From Candidatus Manganitrophaceae bacterium (GTDB taxonomy: Bacteria > Nitrospirota > Nitrospiria > SBBL01 > JAADHI01), in contig DUAG01000049.1 of the NCBI GenBank assembly GCA_012960925.1, positions 6,526 to 70,525 of the forward strand: a DNA stretch of 64,000 bases, read 5' to 3'. Below, piece by piece: positions 51,344 to 60,218 of the stretch; the stretch's first letter is position 1, and every line of letters begins with the position of its first letter. The notes below the pieces were generated by a model. It was not told the DNA's origin. It searched no databases and saw only the letters and a list, made by a program, of their open reading frames with translations. The position numbers were made by a program, and so were the translations under genes.

Positions 51344-54062
51344 CCACCCCTCCCTTTAATCCATTTTTAAGTTGAATCATACAGGCGGGACACGAGGTCA
51401 CCACAACCTCTGCGCCGCTGGCCGCAATCCCCCGCCGTTTTCTCTCAAATATTTCCGCGGACTGCTTCGGATTTTTGATGCAGAATGTCCCTGCACCTCC
51501 GGCACATCGATCGGCATCCGGCATCTCGACAAACTCCAGGGAAGGGTCTTGGCGCAGGAGACGGCGGGGCGCGTCATTGACTCCTGCCGCCCGGAGATGG
51601 CAGGAGGAATGGTAGGTCACGCGTCTTTTCTTTGGCAGATCATTCCCCTTTAATAGAGACTTTTCCGGAGGCCGGTCGGCCATGAACTCTGAGATGTGGA
51701 AGACCTTTTCGGCCAGGCCTAGGGCCTTCTGGTGATATTCCCCTTCCGGGAAGATCGTCGCATAGTCCTTGAGCATGAAGGTGCAGGAGGCGCAGCCGGT
51801 AATGACCCTTTCAAAGCTTTCCATCGAATCCATGTTGAACCGGGCGTCCTCCCGAACACGATTAATCACGCCGTAGGTCTGTATCGGTGTCCCGGAACAG
51901 CGCTGGGGAGGAAGGGCCGGATCGACGCCGTTCTTTTTCAATAGGTCAATCACCGCATCCCCCACCCCGTCATCAATGTAATTGGCCGCACATCCATGGA
52001 AATAGGCGGTTGAACTTTGCGATCCGCTTCGCTTGGTGAGCTCGGAATATCTCTCCCGCAGATGCTGTTTGGCCAGCCGGGGAAGAACCATGTCAGACGG
52101 GATTCGGGCTGTCGGCGCCAGACCTCTCACCCAGTGGAGGGTGAGATATTCGATCAGGAGGCGGACGGGCTGCGTGTCCCAGATCGGCTGTGTCCAGGCA
52201 GCGACCTTCAGGAAGGATTCAAAAAGGGCGCGTCTGGACTGGAAGGCAAAGAGGGCCCCGGCCGTCTTGTTCGGATGCTCCTCCCTCTTTTTCAGAATCA
52301 GCGCGGAGACATCGATCCCGGCGGGACAGACGGTTCGACACGATTTGCAATTGATGCAGGCCTCCACGACGCGGGCGGATTTTTCATAAGAATAGTCCGG
52401 ATCGGTCAAAATATGAAACCAGCCCCGCGCGGCATTTGACTCTTCACCGACCACATCATAGACGGGACAGACGGCGTTGCACTTTCCGCAGGTGGCGCAG
52501 GGTTTGGTATAACGTTCGTAGTCGATTTGATCTGTAAAGGCATGATCCGAGATCTTCACTCCCGGATTGAGGAGGTTCTCCGGATCGAACAGGCGCTTCA
52601 CCTCCTTGAAAAGGGCATAGATCTCCGGCCCGTAAAGGCCTTCCAGTAACTCGGCTCGGACCCGACCATCCCCATGCTCGCCGCAGAGAGAACCCTCAAA
52701 GCGATTGATCACCACCTGATGGATCTCATGATAGAGGTCGGTCATTTTTTCAAAGTCGTCCGGATCATTCAAATCCAACAAGGGGTTGATATGGGCATTG
52801 CCATCTCCGATATGACCATAGATCGCAACCTTCACCCCTCTCTTTGAGAATTGGGCCTCAAGGTAAGGGATCAACTCCGGAATCCGATCTGCCGGAACAA
52901 CAACATCATCGACAAAGTGGATGGGTTTTTTCTTCGCGTCGTGCATATAGAGGATTGGATTGATCGCCTTACGCACCTTCCAGAGTGCGGCCTGTTTCTC
53001 CGGGTCGAAGGCCAGGGTCGGCGTGGCGCACACGGGCGTTTTTTCAAGAGAGGCGAGAAGGGCCTCCATTTTTTCCCGAACCGACTCATCAAACTCGATG
53101 AGAAGCATGGCCTCTGCCTGATGAGGGATGTCATGGGTCTCGCGACCGATCAGGTCGAGTGTGGCGGCGTCCATCATCTCCAGGGCGCTGGGGGAAAGGC
53201 TTAGAATGGTTTTGACCGCCTTACCAAGATCAGACAAGAATCTAAAATAGACCAGGGCCGTGGCGACTTCAGGTGGACGGGGGACGAGCTTGATTTTCGC
53301 CTCCCGCACCAGGCCCAGTGTCCCTTCACTTCCGATGAAAAGCTGATGTAATGGAAATCGGCCCTGTTCCAAGCTCTCTGCCAGGGCAAAGAGATTGTAC
53401 CCGCTCGAATTTTTTGAGACCTTGCGTTTTTTTGAGAGAATCAGCTCATGGTGAGAGCCGATCAGGTCGACCAGTGCTTTCAGAGGGGGATTGTCCGAAA
53501 GCAGTTTCTGGAAGAGAGGATCATCGAGGCGATACTCCTTCGCTGTAATCCAGTTCCCATTAGAAAGGAGGACTTCCATCTCAAGAACATTGTCTTTTGT
53601 CGCCCCGTATTTAAGTGAGTGTGGACCGGCGGCATTGTTTCCAAGCATCCCTCCCAACTTGCACATCTCGCCGCTGGAAGGGTCAGGGGCAAACATCAAG
53701 TCCTGAAGAGAAAGGCGACGGTTCAATTCAGCGTAGGTGATCCCGGGTTGTACACGGGCCCATTGTTCCCGATCATTGATCTCCAGAATTCGGTTCAGGC
53801 GGGAAAACTCCAAGATGAGCCCCTCTCCCACTGCGTTCCCGGTCAGGTTGGTTCCCCCGCTTCGGGCCGTCAGCGGGACCTGATTTTTCCGGGCATAACG
53901 CAAGGCTGATTCCATATCGGCCTGGCATGTAATCAGGACAATTGCCTTCGGCGTGACCTTGTAGATGCTGGCATCAATGGCATAAGCCGTAATCGCGGGG
54001 GGGTCGGACAAGACCTTTTCCGGACCGATTAAATCCGTTAATTGTTTGAGATTAAAAGACAT
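51306..54062 (-). CDS. FAD-linked oxidase fused to 4Fe-4S/CCG-domain protein (D-2-hydroxyacid dehydrogenase type)
   Basis: A 918-residue fusion. The N-terminal FAD_binding_4 domain (VPLTARSGGTNLTGNAVGEG near residue 60, GEMCKLGGMLGNNAAGPHSL near 130) and the GlcD-type C-terminal domain (GHIGDGNAHINPLL near 420) occupy about 1-540. Two [4Fe-4S] motifs follow (CATCGKCNAVCPVYD near 545 and CINCKSCRTVCPAG near 590). A CCG (cysteine-rich) region with CSGTPIQTYG and DRCAGGAGTFC closes the protein (about 680-910). This GlcD-GlpC-type build fits membrane-linked D-lactate, glycolate or 2-hydroxyglutarate oxidation feeding quinones. The substrate is not readable. Confidence 0.9.
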   Translation of the reverse strand: MSFNLKQLTDLIGPEKVLSDPPAITAYAIDASIYKVTPKAIVLITCQADMESALRYARKNQVPLTARSGGTNLTGNAVGEGLILEFSRLNRILEINDREQWARVQPGITYAELNRRLSLQDLMFAPDPSSGEMCKLGGMLGNNAAGPHSLKYGATKDNVLEMEVLLSNGNWITAKEYRLDDPLFQKLLSDNPPLKALVDLIGSHHELILSKKRKVSKNSSGYNLFALAESLEQGRFPLHQLFIGSEGTLGLVREAKIKLVPRPPEVATALVYFRFLSDLGKAVKTILSLSPSALEMMDAATLDLIGRETHDIPHQAEAMLLIEFDESVREKMEALLASLEKTPVCATPTLAFDPEKQAALWKVRKAINPILYMHDAKKKPIHFVDDVVVPADRIPELIPYLEAQFSKRGVKVAIYGHIGDGNAHINPLLDLNDPDDFEKMTDLYHEIHQVVINRFEGSLCGEHGDGRVRAELLEGLYGPEIYALFKEVKRLFDPENLLNPGVKISDHAFTDQIDYERYTKPCATCGKCNAVCPVYDVVGEESNAARGWFHILTDPDYSYEKSARVVEACINCKSCRTVCPAGIDVSALILKKREEHPNKTAGALFAFQSRRALFESFLKVAAWTQPIWDTQPVRLLIEYLTLHWVRGLAPTARIPSDMVLPRLAKQHLRERYSELTKRSGSQSSTAYFHGCAANYIDDGVGDAVIDLLKKNGVDPALPPQRCSGTPIQTYGVINRVREDARFNMDSMESFERVITGCASCTFMLKDYATIFPEGEYHQKALGLAEKVFHISEFMADRPPEKSLLKGNDLPKKRRVTYHSSCHLRAAGVNDAPRRLLRQDPSLEFVEMPDADRCAGGAGTFCIKNPKQSAEIFERKRRGIAASGAEVVVTSCPACMIQLKNGLKGGVDVKHIAQVLNEE

Positions 54063-54078
54063 GGTTGGAGTATATCAA

Positions 54079-54127
54079 GGAAGCTCTAAATAAGTCATGG
54101 ATTGTTTTTAAGGGGGAAAATGTCCCA
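54079..54127 (+). repeat. Short repeat D copy 2
   Basis: Begins GGAAGCTCTAAATAAGTCAT and ends GGGAAAATGTCCCA, matching 26315-26363. Probably another solo insertion-sequence end. It lies between the divergent oxidoreductase and amt genes. Confidence 0.6.
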
Positions 54128-54156
54128 TTCTTTCACATGGGGTTGAAAATTTTCCA

Positions 54157-54184
54157 TTGAAAAAATGATGTGATGGCGTATACT
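54157..54184 (+). promoter_or_regulatory. Putative promoter of amtB
   Basis: TTGAAA (54157-54162) and TATACT (54179-54184) are 16 nt apart, about 97 nt before the amt ATG. No sigma-54 site with GG-N10-GC spacing is visible. Confidence 0.45.
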
Positions 54185-54280
54185 CCTGGAAAATGTTGCA
54201 AGGAAATTCCGTGATATTTGCTTAGCTCGAGGATATCTTGGTGAGGAGGCAAAGCGTATCTTAATGGAGGTTTCAGGCCC

Positions 54281-55606
54281 ATGTTGAAAGGATATGACAA
54301 ATTTACCCTTGTTTTCTTTTTTTCACTCGTTCTTCTTTTCTTTCTTCTCTTTAATGTTTCGGGAGCGGGGGCCGCGGGTGTCTCTCAGGAGATGTTTACC
54401 GTCAACAATACCTGGATGTTGGTGGCGACTTTCCTTGTGTTTATCATGCATCTTGGATTCGCGACGCTTGAAGCGGGGTTAACGCGCGCCAAGAATACGA
54501 CGAACATCTTATTCAAGAATACCGCCATTGTCGCCATCGGTTTGCTGACCTATGCGCTAATTGGTTTTGGCCTCATGTATCCGGGTGATTTTAATGGATT
54601 TATCGGATTGGCCGGGATAGGTATCAGTCTGCCTCCCGGCGATGCCGGTTTAATTGGCTATGCGGATGGGGCCTACACTTACCATACGGACTTCATTTTT
54701 CAGGCGATGTTTGCCGCAACAGCGGCTACCATTGTCTCTGGAGCGGTTGCGGAACGGGTTAAGCTGAGCAGCTTTCTGATCTTTTCCACTATTTATGTGG
54801 CCTTCGTTTATCCGATCGTGGGGTCATGGAAGTGGGGAGGCGGTTGGCTGGATAAAATGGGGTTTTACGATTTTGCCGGTTCGACCCTGGTTCACGGTGT
54901 TGGCGGATGGGCGGCATTGGCCGGGGTATTGATTCTGGGACCGCGATTCGGAAAATATGTCAATGGGCAGATCAAGCCGATTCTGGGACACAATCTTCCA
55001 TTGGCAACGATTGGTGTTTTCCTTCTCTGGCTGGGTTGGTTTGGTTTTAACGGCGGCTCGGTCTTGTCAGCAGACCCGGGCCTGGTTTCTCTTGTTTTTG
55101 TCACGACCTCCTTGTCTGCGGCGGCCGGCGTGATTGCCGCAATGTTGACCTCATGGGTGGTTCAGAAGAAACCTGATTTAACGATGATTTTAAATGGAAG
55201 TCTTGCAGGCCTGGTCGGGATAACGGCAAGTGCTGATACCGTTTCCGTGACTTCTTCCATTATCATCGGGGCCGTATCGGGTGTTATGGTGGTTTATTCC
55301 GTGATGTTTTTTGACAAAATCAAGATTGATGATCCGGTGGGTGCGCTCTCGGTCCACCTGGTTTGCGGAATATGGGGGACTCTGGCCGTCGGCATTTTCA
55401 GCACGAATCCAGAGCATAGCCTCGTCGTGCAGTTGATCGGTGTTGTGGCCTACGGGGCCACTTGTTTTGCCGCAGCTTACGGTATCTTCTTTGTGATTAA
55501 AAAGACGATGGGGATAAGGGTTACCGAGGAAGAAGAGCGTCGGGGGCTCGATTTCTCCGAGCATGGCATGGAGGCCTACAGCGGCTTCCAGATTACAGAT
55601 TTGTAA
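54281..55606 (+). CDS. amtB: Ammonium transporter
   Basis: A 441-residue Amt/Mep/Rh channel. An N-terminal hydrophobic leader is followed by about eleven helices. Family marks include FLVFIMHLGFATLEAGLTRA near residue 49, DFIFQAMFAATAATIVSGAV near 131, STLVHGVGGWAALAGVLILG near 206 (pore His), GWFGFNGGS near 250 and VGALSVHLVCGIWGTLAVG near 352 (second pore His). It carries ammonium across the inner membrane. No glnK/glnB regulator gene adjoins it. Confidence 0.93.
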   Translation: MLKGYDKFTLVFFFSLVLLFFLLFNVSGAGAAGVSQEMFTVNNTWMLVATFLVFIMHLGFATLEAGLTRAKNTTNILFKNTAIVAIGLLTYALIGFGLMYPGDFNGFIGLAGIGISLPPGDAGLIGYADGAYTYHTDFIFQAMFAATAATIVSGAVAERVKLSSFLIFSTIYVAFVYPIVGSWKWGGGWLDKMGFYDFAGSTLVHGVGGWAALAGVLILGPRFGKYVNGQIKPILGHNLPLATIGVFLLWLGWFGFNGGSVLSADPGLVSLVFVTTSLSAAAGVIAAMLTSWVVQKKPDLTMILNGSLAGLVGITASADTVSVTSSIIIGAVSGVMVVYSVMFFDKIKIDDPVGALSVHLVCGIWGTLAVGIFSTNPEHSLVVQLIGVVAYGATCFAAAYGIFFVIKKTMGIRVTEEEERRGLDFSEHGMEAYSGFQITDL

Positions 55607-55726
55607 ACGGATTGCATCATTTCCGAGATGGCCATTGAGGCCAACCTCAGTCTATTACACAATGATCGGAATTTCATCACATCGCCGGATATGCAATCCT
55701 GCGGAAAGTGTGCGAGTCGGAACAAC

Positions 55727-55757
55727 AAGGGCAGGGCAATATTATAGCCCTGCCCTT
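55727..55757. terminator. Bidirectional terminator between amtB and the CDGSH gene
   Basis: AAGGGCAGGGC (55727-55737) and GCCCTGCCCTT (55747-55757) form an 11-bp stem with a 9-nt AT loop, followed by CCGTTTT on the plus strand. It separates convergent genes. Confidence 0.8.
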
Positions 55758-55762
55758 CCGTT

Positions 55763-55999
55763 TTACAACTTGCTGTGTGATCCGTCGCAAAAGGGCTGGG
55801 TTCCGGAGTGCTTGCATCCGCACCACGCGACCCTTTTCTTTATGTCTATTCTTACCTCCAGGGGCGTAAAATCCGTCCCGCTGTGCGATCCGTCGCAGAA
55901 GGGCTGCGCATTTGAGCGACCGCAGCGACACCAATGATACGTGCCCGGTTCCATTTCCTGAACATAAGGCATCTTCTGTGGAACAGTTGGTTCAGCCAT
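55763..55999 (-). CDS. Tandem CDGSH iron-sulfur protein
   Basis: A 78-residue protein with two CDGSH-type [2Fe-2S] sites: CRCGRSNAQPFCDGSH near residue 23 and CGCKHSGTQPFCDGSH near 60 (three Cys and one His each). This is the soluble tandem MitoNEET-like form found in bacteria, thought to act in redox or iron-sulfur handling. GGGG precedes the ATG. The two motifs share most residues, pointing to an internal duplication. Confidence 0.9.
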   Translation of the reverse strand: MAEPTVPQKMPYVQEMEPGTYHWCRCGRSNAQPFCDGSHSGTDFTPLEVRIDIKKRVAWCGCKHSGTQPFCDGSHSKL

Positions 56000-56132
56000 T
56001 ATTACCCCCCTTTATTAAAAGCCAGGAATTTTTCACTGTAGAACTTAATGCCATCGATTTCTCAATCATACATAATAATGGGTAATGAAAAAAAGTCAAT
56101 TCTAGTCAAGGGTAAGCGTAACATTCTGACAG

Positions 56133-56232
56133 TTGACGAGGGGGGGTGGCGATTGTTATAGTTAGCGTGAGTATTTACGCCGGTTGGTTTTTATTGTAAA
56201 AGTCACCCCATACCTGATTGGGGTTTTTTTTT
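56133..56232 (+). promoter_or_regulatory. Promoter followed by early terminator upstream of typA
   Basis: TTGACG (56133-56138) and TATAGT (56157-56162), 18 nt apart, predict a start near 56169. Only about 36 nt later ACCCCA / TGGGGT (56205-56224) forms a hairpin followed by a run of nine T. This would give a transcript of about 60 nt, either an attenuated leader of typA or a separate small RNA. The typA ATG is 65 nt beyond the T-run. The stretch 56000-56132 shows no gene. Confidence 0.5.
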
Positions 56233-56296
56233 GAGAAAAGAGATCCCTTAAGTTCCAGAAATCTTTGAAAAAAAAGGATAGAAACGGAAAATTATC

Positions 56297-58129
56297 ATGA
56301 CGACAGAAGCGCAGAAGAAACTAAGAGAAGATATTCGGAATATTGCCATTATTGCCCATGTTGACCATGGGAAAACAACCCTGGTGGATAAGATGCTGCA
56401 ACAGGGCGGGGCTGTTCACGCACGCGGGGACGCCCTGGACCGCGTCATGGACTCGAACGATCTGGAACGGGAACGGGGGATCACCATCCTCGCGAAAAAT
56501 ACGTCCATTCACTATAAAGACTATAAAATAAATATTGTTGATACCCCTGGTCATGCCGATTTTTCCGGAGAAGTCGAGAGAACCCTGAAGATGGTTGATG
56601 GTGTTCTTCTCCTGGTCGATGCCTTTGAAGGTCCGATGCCTCAGACAAAGTTTGTCCTTAAAAAAGCCCTGGAGCTTCATTTAAACCCCATCGTTGTCAT
56701 CAATAAAATAGACAGGCCGGATGCCCGGGCAGCCGTGGTGGCAGATCTGGTGACCGATCTTTTTCTGGAATTGGATGAGGAGGGCGATCAGCTTGATTTT
56801 CCGATTGTTTATACCTCTGCCAAGACGGGGATTTCAAAACTGCAATTGGAAGATCCCGAAAGCGATCTTTCCCCCCTGTTTGAGACAATCCTGAAAAAAG
56901 TGAATCCGCCTTCCGGAGACGATGAAGCGCCTTTTCAGATGCTCATTTCATCTCTCGAGTACGACAATTTTATTGGTCGGATCTGCCTGGGCCGAATCGA
57001 CCGGGGCAAGATACAACTCGGAGAGCAGATTGTCCTGATCCAGAAGAATGGAAAGATGATCAAGGGGAAGGCAACACGCCTGATCGGGTATGAAGGTCTG
57101 AAGAACGTCGAACTCAAGAATGCAAAAGCCGGAGACATCATCGGGATTGCCGGGATGGACGACGCCCAGATTGGAGAGACGCTTTGCGATCCGGAAACCC
57201 CCGATGCCCTTCCTGCTATTGAAATCGGCGAGCCGACGATTTCAATGAATTTTATGGTGAACACCTCTCCCTTTGCGGGTTTAGATGGGAAATATGTTAC
57301 AAGCCGAAATCTGAGAGATCGACTCTTTCGGGAACTCCGCTCCAATGTTGCGCTCAAGGTGGAAGAGACGGACAGCACCGATGCCTTCAAGGTTTCCGGT
57401 CGGGGAGAGCTTCACCTCTCCATCCTGATCGAAACCATGCGCCGTGAAGGCTATGAGTTTGCCGTTTCCCGACCCACCGTCATTTTTAAAATGATCGATG
57501 GAAAAAAACATGAACCCTTTGAACACCTGACCTTAGACCTGGAAGATGCCTACGTCGGGGCCGTGATGGAAGGCCTGGGGAGACGTAAAGGAGAGCTTCA
57601 AAACATGGGAAGCTCTCATGGTGGCAATACGCGCCTTGAATTTGAGATCCCCTCGCGGGGCCTGGTGGGCTACCGCTCTGAATTTTTGACGGTGAGCCGG
57701 GGAACCGGGATCATGAATTACAATTTTTCGTCTTATCGGCCCTATAAGGGAGAGATCCCGGCCCGGACCAAGGGTGCCCTGATCGCAATGGAAAAAGGGC
57801 AGGCGGTGACCTTCTCCCTGTATAATCTCCAACCAAGAGGCACATTGTTCATCAGCCACGGGGAAAAGGTTTATGAGGGGATGGTGATCGGCGAGCATTC
57901 CCGTGGCAGCGACCTGGTGGTCAACGCCTGCAAGAAGAAGAATCTGACCAATATGCGCTCCTCTGGTGCGGATGAGGCCTTGACCCTGACGCCGCCGAGA
58001 AAGATGGAACTTGAGATCTCCATTGCCTTCCTCTCTGATGACGAATTGCTTGAGGTGACGCCAAAATCAATCCGAATCCGCAAGAGGTTCCTGACAGAAC
58101 TCGAACGAAAAAGGGCATCAAAAAAGTAG
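56297..58129 (+). CDS. typA: Translational GTPase TypA/BipA
   Basis: A 610-residue TypA. G1 is AHVDHGKTTLVDKML near residue 21, the switch region RERGITILAKNTS near 54, G3 DTPGHADFSGEVER near 76, G4 NKID near 135 and G5 TSAK near 173. EF-G-like domains II, III and V and the TypA-specific C-terminus with RPYKGEIPARTKGALIAMEK near 483 follow. It binds ribosomes and helps assembly and stress adaptation. Length matches the family. Confidence 0.95.
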   Translation: MTTEAQKKLREDIRNIAIIAHVDHGKTTLVDKMLQQGGAVHARGDALDRVMDSNDLERERGITILAKNTSIHYKDYKINIVDTPGHADFSGEVERTLKMVDGVLLLVDAFEGPMPQTKFVLKKALELHLNPIVVINKIDRPDARAAVVADLVTDLFLELDEEGDQLDFPIVYTSAKTGISKLQLEDPESDLSPLFETILKKVNPPSGDDEAPFQMLISSLEYDNFIGRICLGRIDRGKIQLGEQIVLIQKNGKMIKGKATRLIGYEGLKNVELKNAKAGDIIGIAGMDDAQIGETLCDPETPDALPAIEIGEPTISMNFMVNTSPFAGLDGKYVTSRNLRDRLFRELRSNVALKVEETDSTDAFKVSGRGELHLSILIETMRREGYEFAVSRPTVIFKMIDGKKHEPFEHLTLDLEDAYVGAVMEGLGRRKGELQNMGSSHGGNTRLEFEIPSRGLVGYRSEFLTVSRGTGIMNYNFSSYRPYKGEIPARTKGALIAMEKGQAVTFSLYNLQPRGTLFISHGEKVYEGMVIGEHSRGSDLVVNACKKKNLTNMRSSGADEALTLTPPRKMELEISIAFLSDDELLEVTPKSIRIRKRFLTELERKRASKK

Positions 58130-58144
58130 CTCCCAATATTCTCT

Positions 58145-58190
58145 CCCCTTCCTGTAGCAGGAGTCTTCAATGATCATCTCCAGGAAGGGG
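58145..58190 (+). terminator. Hairpin after typA
   Basis: CCCCTTCCTG (58145-58154) pairs with CAGGAAGGGG (58181-58190) across a 26-nt loop, just after the typA stop. No T-run follows, so termination strength is uncertain. Confidence 0.45.
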
Positions 58191-58324
58191 GAAACCCTTC
58201 GAACACATTCCGCGGCAATTACTACTTGACCTCAACCTTTTGCCCATTGTTTAATATCCTCTAGCGGATGATTCTCCGAAAGTCTTTCCCGCTCCAGTAA
58301 AAAAACAGACTTTTTTACGATTAC

Positions 58325-58464
58325 GGAACGGTTCAAGTTGCTTATATTTTTCTCCAGGGTAAGGCGCGAGGAACACAGAACCGCAGCGTATGCCCCATAC
58401 GTGAGGATTCGAGTACCACAGCAACGCAGCCATGGAGGAAAAGATGAGTGACTTGATCCGTTCC
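58325..58464 (-). repeat. Palindromic intergenic repeat, family A copy 5 (inverted)
   Basis: Opposite orientation to the other copies. Ends are GGAACGGTTCAAGTTGC and, on the other strand from the right, GGAACGGATCAAGTCAC. The core includes GGTAAGGCGCGAGGAACACA and GAGGATTCGAGTACCACAGC. It ends 6 nt before the first open codon of the dabB frame. Confidence 0.8.
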
Positions 58465-58544
58465 TGTAGGTTGCTGAAGAAAGGGTAGACCTCATTCAGA
58501 CCTTCATCGCCAAACTCTCTATTCTGATCCCCCTCCTTCCGCTT

Positions 58545-60218
58545 GTGGCGGGCCTCCTGATCCCGATCCTGGGGAAGCGGATCAAGGAAAACGTTTACAA
58601 AATCGGTCTTACAGCCCAGGTTGCAGCATTCTTCACGGCCCTGCTGGCGCTCTACCAGGTGAGCGTCGGTGGACCCATTCAAATCGGTCCTCTCTCCTTC
58701 TTTGGGGGAAATGGCATCATCCCTTTCGGTCTTTTTATCGACCGTCTGACGGCCGTGATGATGGTCCTTGTCACCTCGGTCAGCATTGTCATTCATATTT
58801 TTGCGTCGCGTTATCTCCAGGAAGAACCGGGATACACGCGTTTCTATACCCTTCTGTCCCTTATCACCTTCGTCCTGCTTGCCCTGGTCGCAAGTCCCAA
58901 TCTTCTGATGCTTTTTGTCTTCTGGCAGCTTTTAAGCTGGACCCTCTATTTGCTGCTGGCCTACAATATCACCCACCTCCCCAGTGCTCAGGCGGCTTTT
59001 AAAACCCTTATTATTCTTCGGATCGGAGATGTCTTTTTTCTTGGGGGCGTTATTCTGGCCTATCTTGTCTTTGGGACGCTTGATTTTCCGCTGCTCTTTG
59101 AGCGGGCTGCGGCAGGGCCGGTTTCGCTCTCTCTTCTGCCGGGAGGGCTGTTGACGATGGATGCGGTCACGGCCATCACGCTTCTTATCTTTATCGGTGC
59201 GATGAGCAAGTCCGTTCAATTTCCACTCCACGTCTGGCTCCCCGATACGATGCATGCCCCCTCTCCGGTCTCGGCCCTGATGCATGCGGGGATTGTGAAT
59301 TCAGGCGGATTTTTATTGAGCCGACTTGCGCCCCTCTACGGGCTCTCGCCGACAAGCCTCCATGTGGTTTTTGCGGTTGGGGCACTCACCACCCTCATCG
59401 GAGCCCTGATCATGCTCACGGTAAACGATGTCAAAAAGATGCTCGGCTACTCGACCATCGCCCAGATGGGCTACATGATTATGGAGTGCGGATTGGGTGC
59501 CTTTGCTTTAGCCATTTTCCATTTTATTGCCCACGGTCTCTTTAAGGCGACCCTCTTTTTAAGCTCGGCCAGCACCATCCAGGCGGCGCGCGAAGAACCT
59601 AAGTTTCCTCATTCTGTTAATGACGCAAAGCCGCCGGCGGCCTTTTCGCCCCTCACCTGGGGAACGGGACTCTTCACCACTCTTCTTCTCCCTCTCCTCA
59701 TTCTTCTGGCCGCCCATGACCTTTTTCACATTCCACTAGAGGAGGCACATGGGGCCGTTATCTTTCTTTTCTTCAGTTGGGTCACCTCTTCTCAGGCGAT
59801 TATCAGCCTTTACCGTCTTAATGCGGTGGCATCCTGGAAAGTGGCCGGGGCGATGGTTCTGGCACTGATCTTCATCGTTTTTACCTATCTCTGGGCCGGA
59901 GAACTCTTCACGCACTTCCTCTTTCCCGAGCCCGGCCTGGCGGACTATTACTTCCAGGTCGCGGCCTTGCCTCCTTTCTTATTTGACTCGGCGGTTATCG
60001 TAGCGACCCTGCTGATCGTTCTGGTCTGGGTCAACCACTACGCTGAGGCACATGGGAGAAAGTTTTCGAAACCGGTCTGGATGACCGACCTTCAGGAACG
60101 GTCCTACGTTCTTTGCATCAACCGTTTCTACATCGACACACTTTACGTTTGTCTGAATAAAAGGATGATTTATTTGGCGAACCTCATCGACAAACGTGTT
60201 CTGGCAAGGATTCCTTAA
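58545..60218 (+). CDS. dabB: DabB-type proton-conducting membrane subunit (ND5/NuoL-like)
   Basis: At least 557 residues, with about 13-14 membrane helices of the ND5/NuoL/MrpA antiporter fold. Marks are LLTMDAVTAITLLIFIGAM near residue 203, SKSVQFPLHVWLPDTMHAP near 223 and SPVSALMHAGIVNSGGFLL near 243 (quinone/proton-channel Lys and His). It energises inorganic-carbon uptake with DabA. The GTG at 58545 is the first usual start, but the in-frame codons from 58470 already encode part of TM1 (LSILIPLLPLVAG). An ATT at 58494 with GAAAGG 9 nt before may be the true start. The next gene starts right after its stop (TAAATG). Confidence 0.88.
   Translation: MAGLLIPILGKRIKENVYKIGLTAQVAAFFTALLALYQVSVGGPIQIGPLSFFGGNGIIPFGLFIDRLTAVMMVLVTSVSIVIHIFASRYLQEEPGYTRFYTLLSLITFVLLALVASPNLLMLFVFWQLLSWTLYLLLAYNITHLPSAQAAFKTLIILRIGDVFFLGGVILAYLVFGTLDFPLLFERAAAGPVSLSLLPGGLLTMDAVTAITLLIFIGAMSKSVQFPLHVWLPDTMHAPSPVSALMHAGIVNSGGFLLSRLAPLYGLSPTSLHVVFAVGALTTLIGALIMLTVNDVKKMLGYSTIAQMGYMIMECGLGAFALAIFHFIAHGLFKATLFLSSASTIQAAREEPKFPHSVNDAKPPAAFSPLTWGTGLFTTLLLPLLILLAAHDLFHIPLEEAHGAVIFLFFSWVTSSQAIISLYRLNAVASWKVAGAMVLALIFIVFTYLWAGELFTHFLFPEPGLADYYFQVAALPPFLFDSAVIVATLLIVLVWVNHYAEAHGRKFSKPVWMTDLQERSYVLCINRFYIDTLYVCLNKRMIYLANLIDKRVLARIP

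Noticed and set aside
54185..54215. Sigma-54 promoter for amtB (TGGAAAATGTTGCA)
   Set aside because: The GG and GC elements are 8 nt apart rather than the required 10.
58251..58796. 181-codon minus-strand frame antisense to the dabB start
   Set aside because: Highly charged, no domain, no ribosome site; it is the shadow of dabB and the repeat element.
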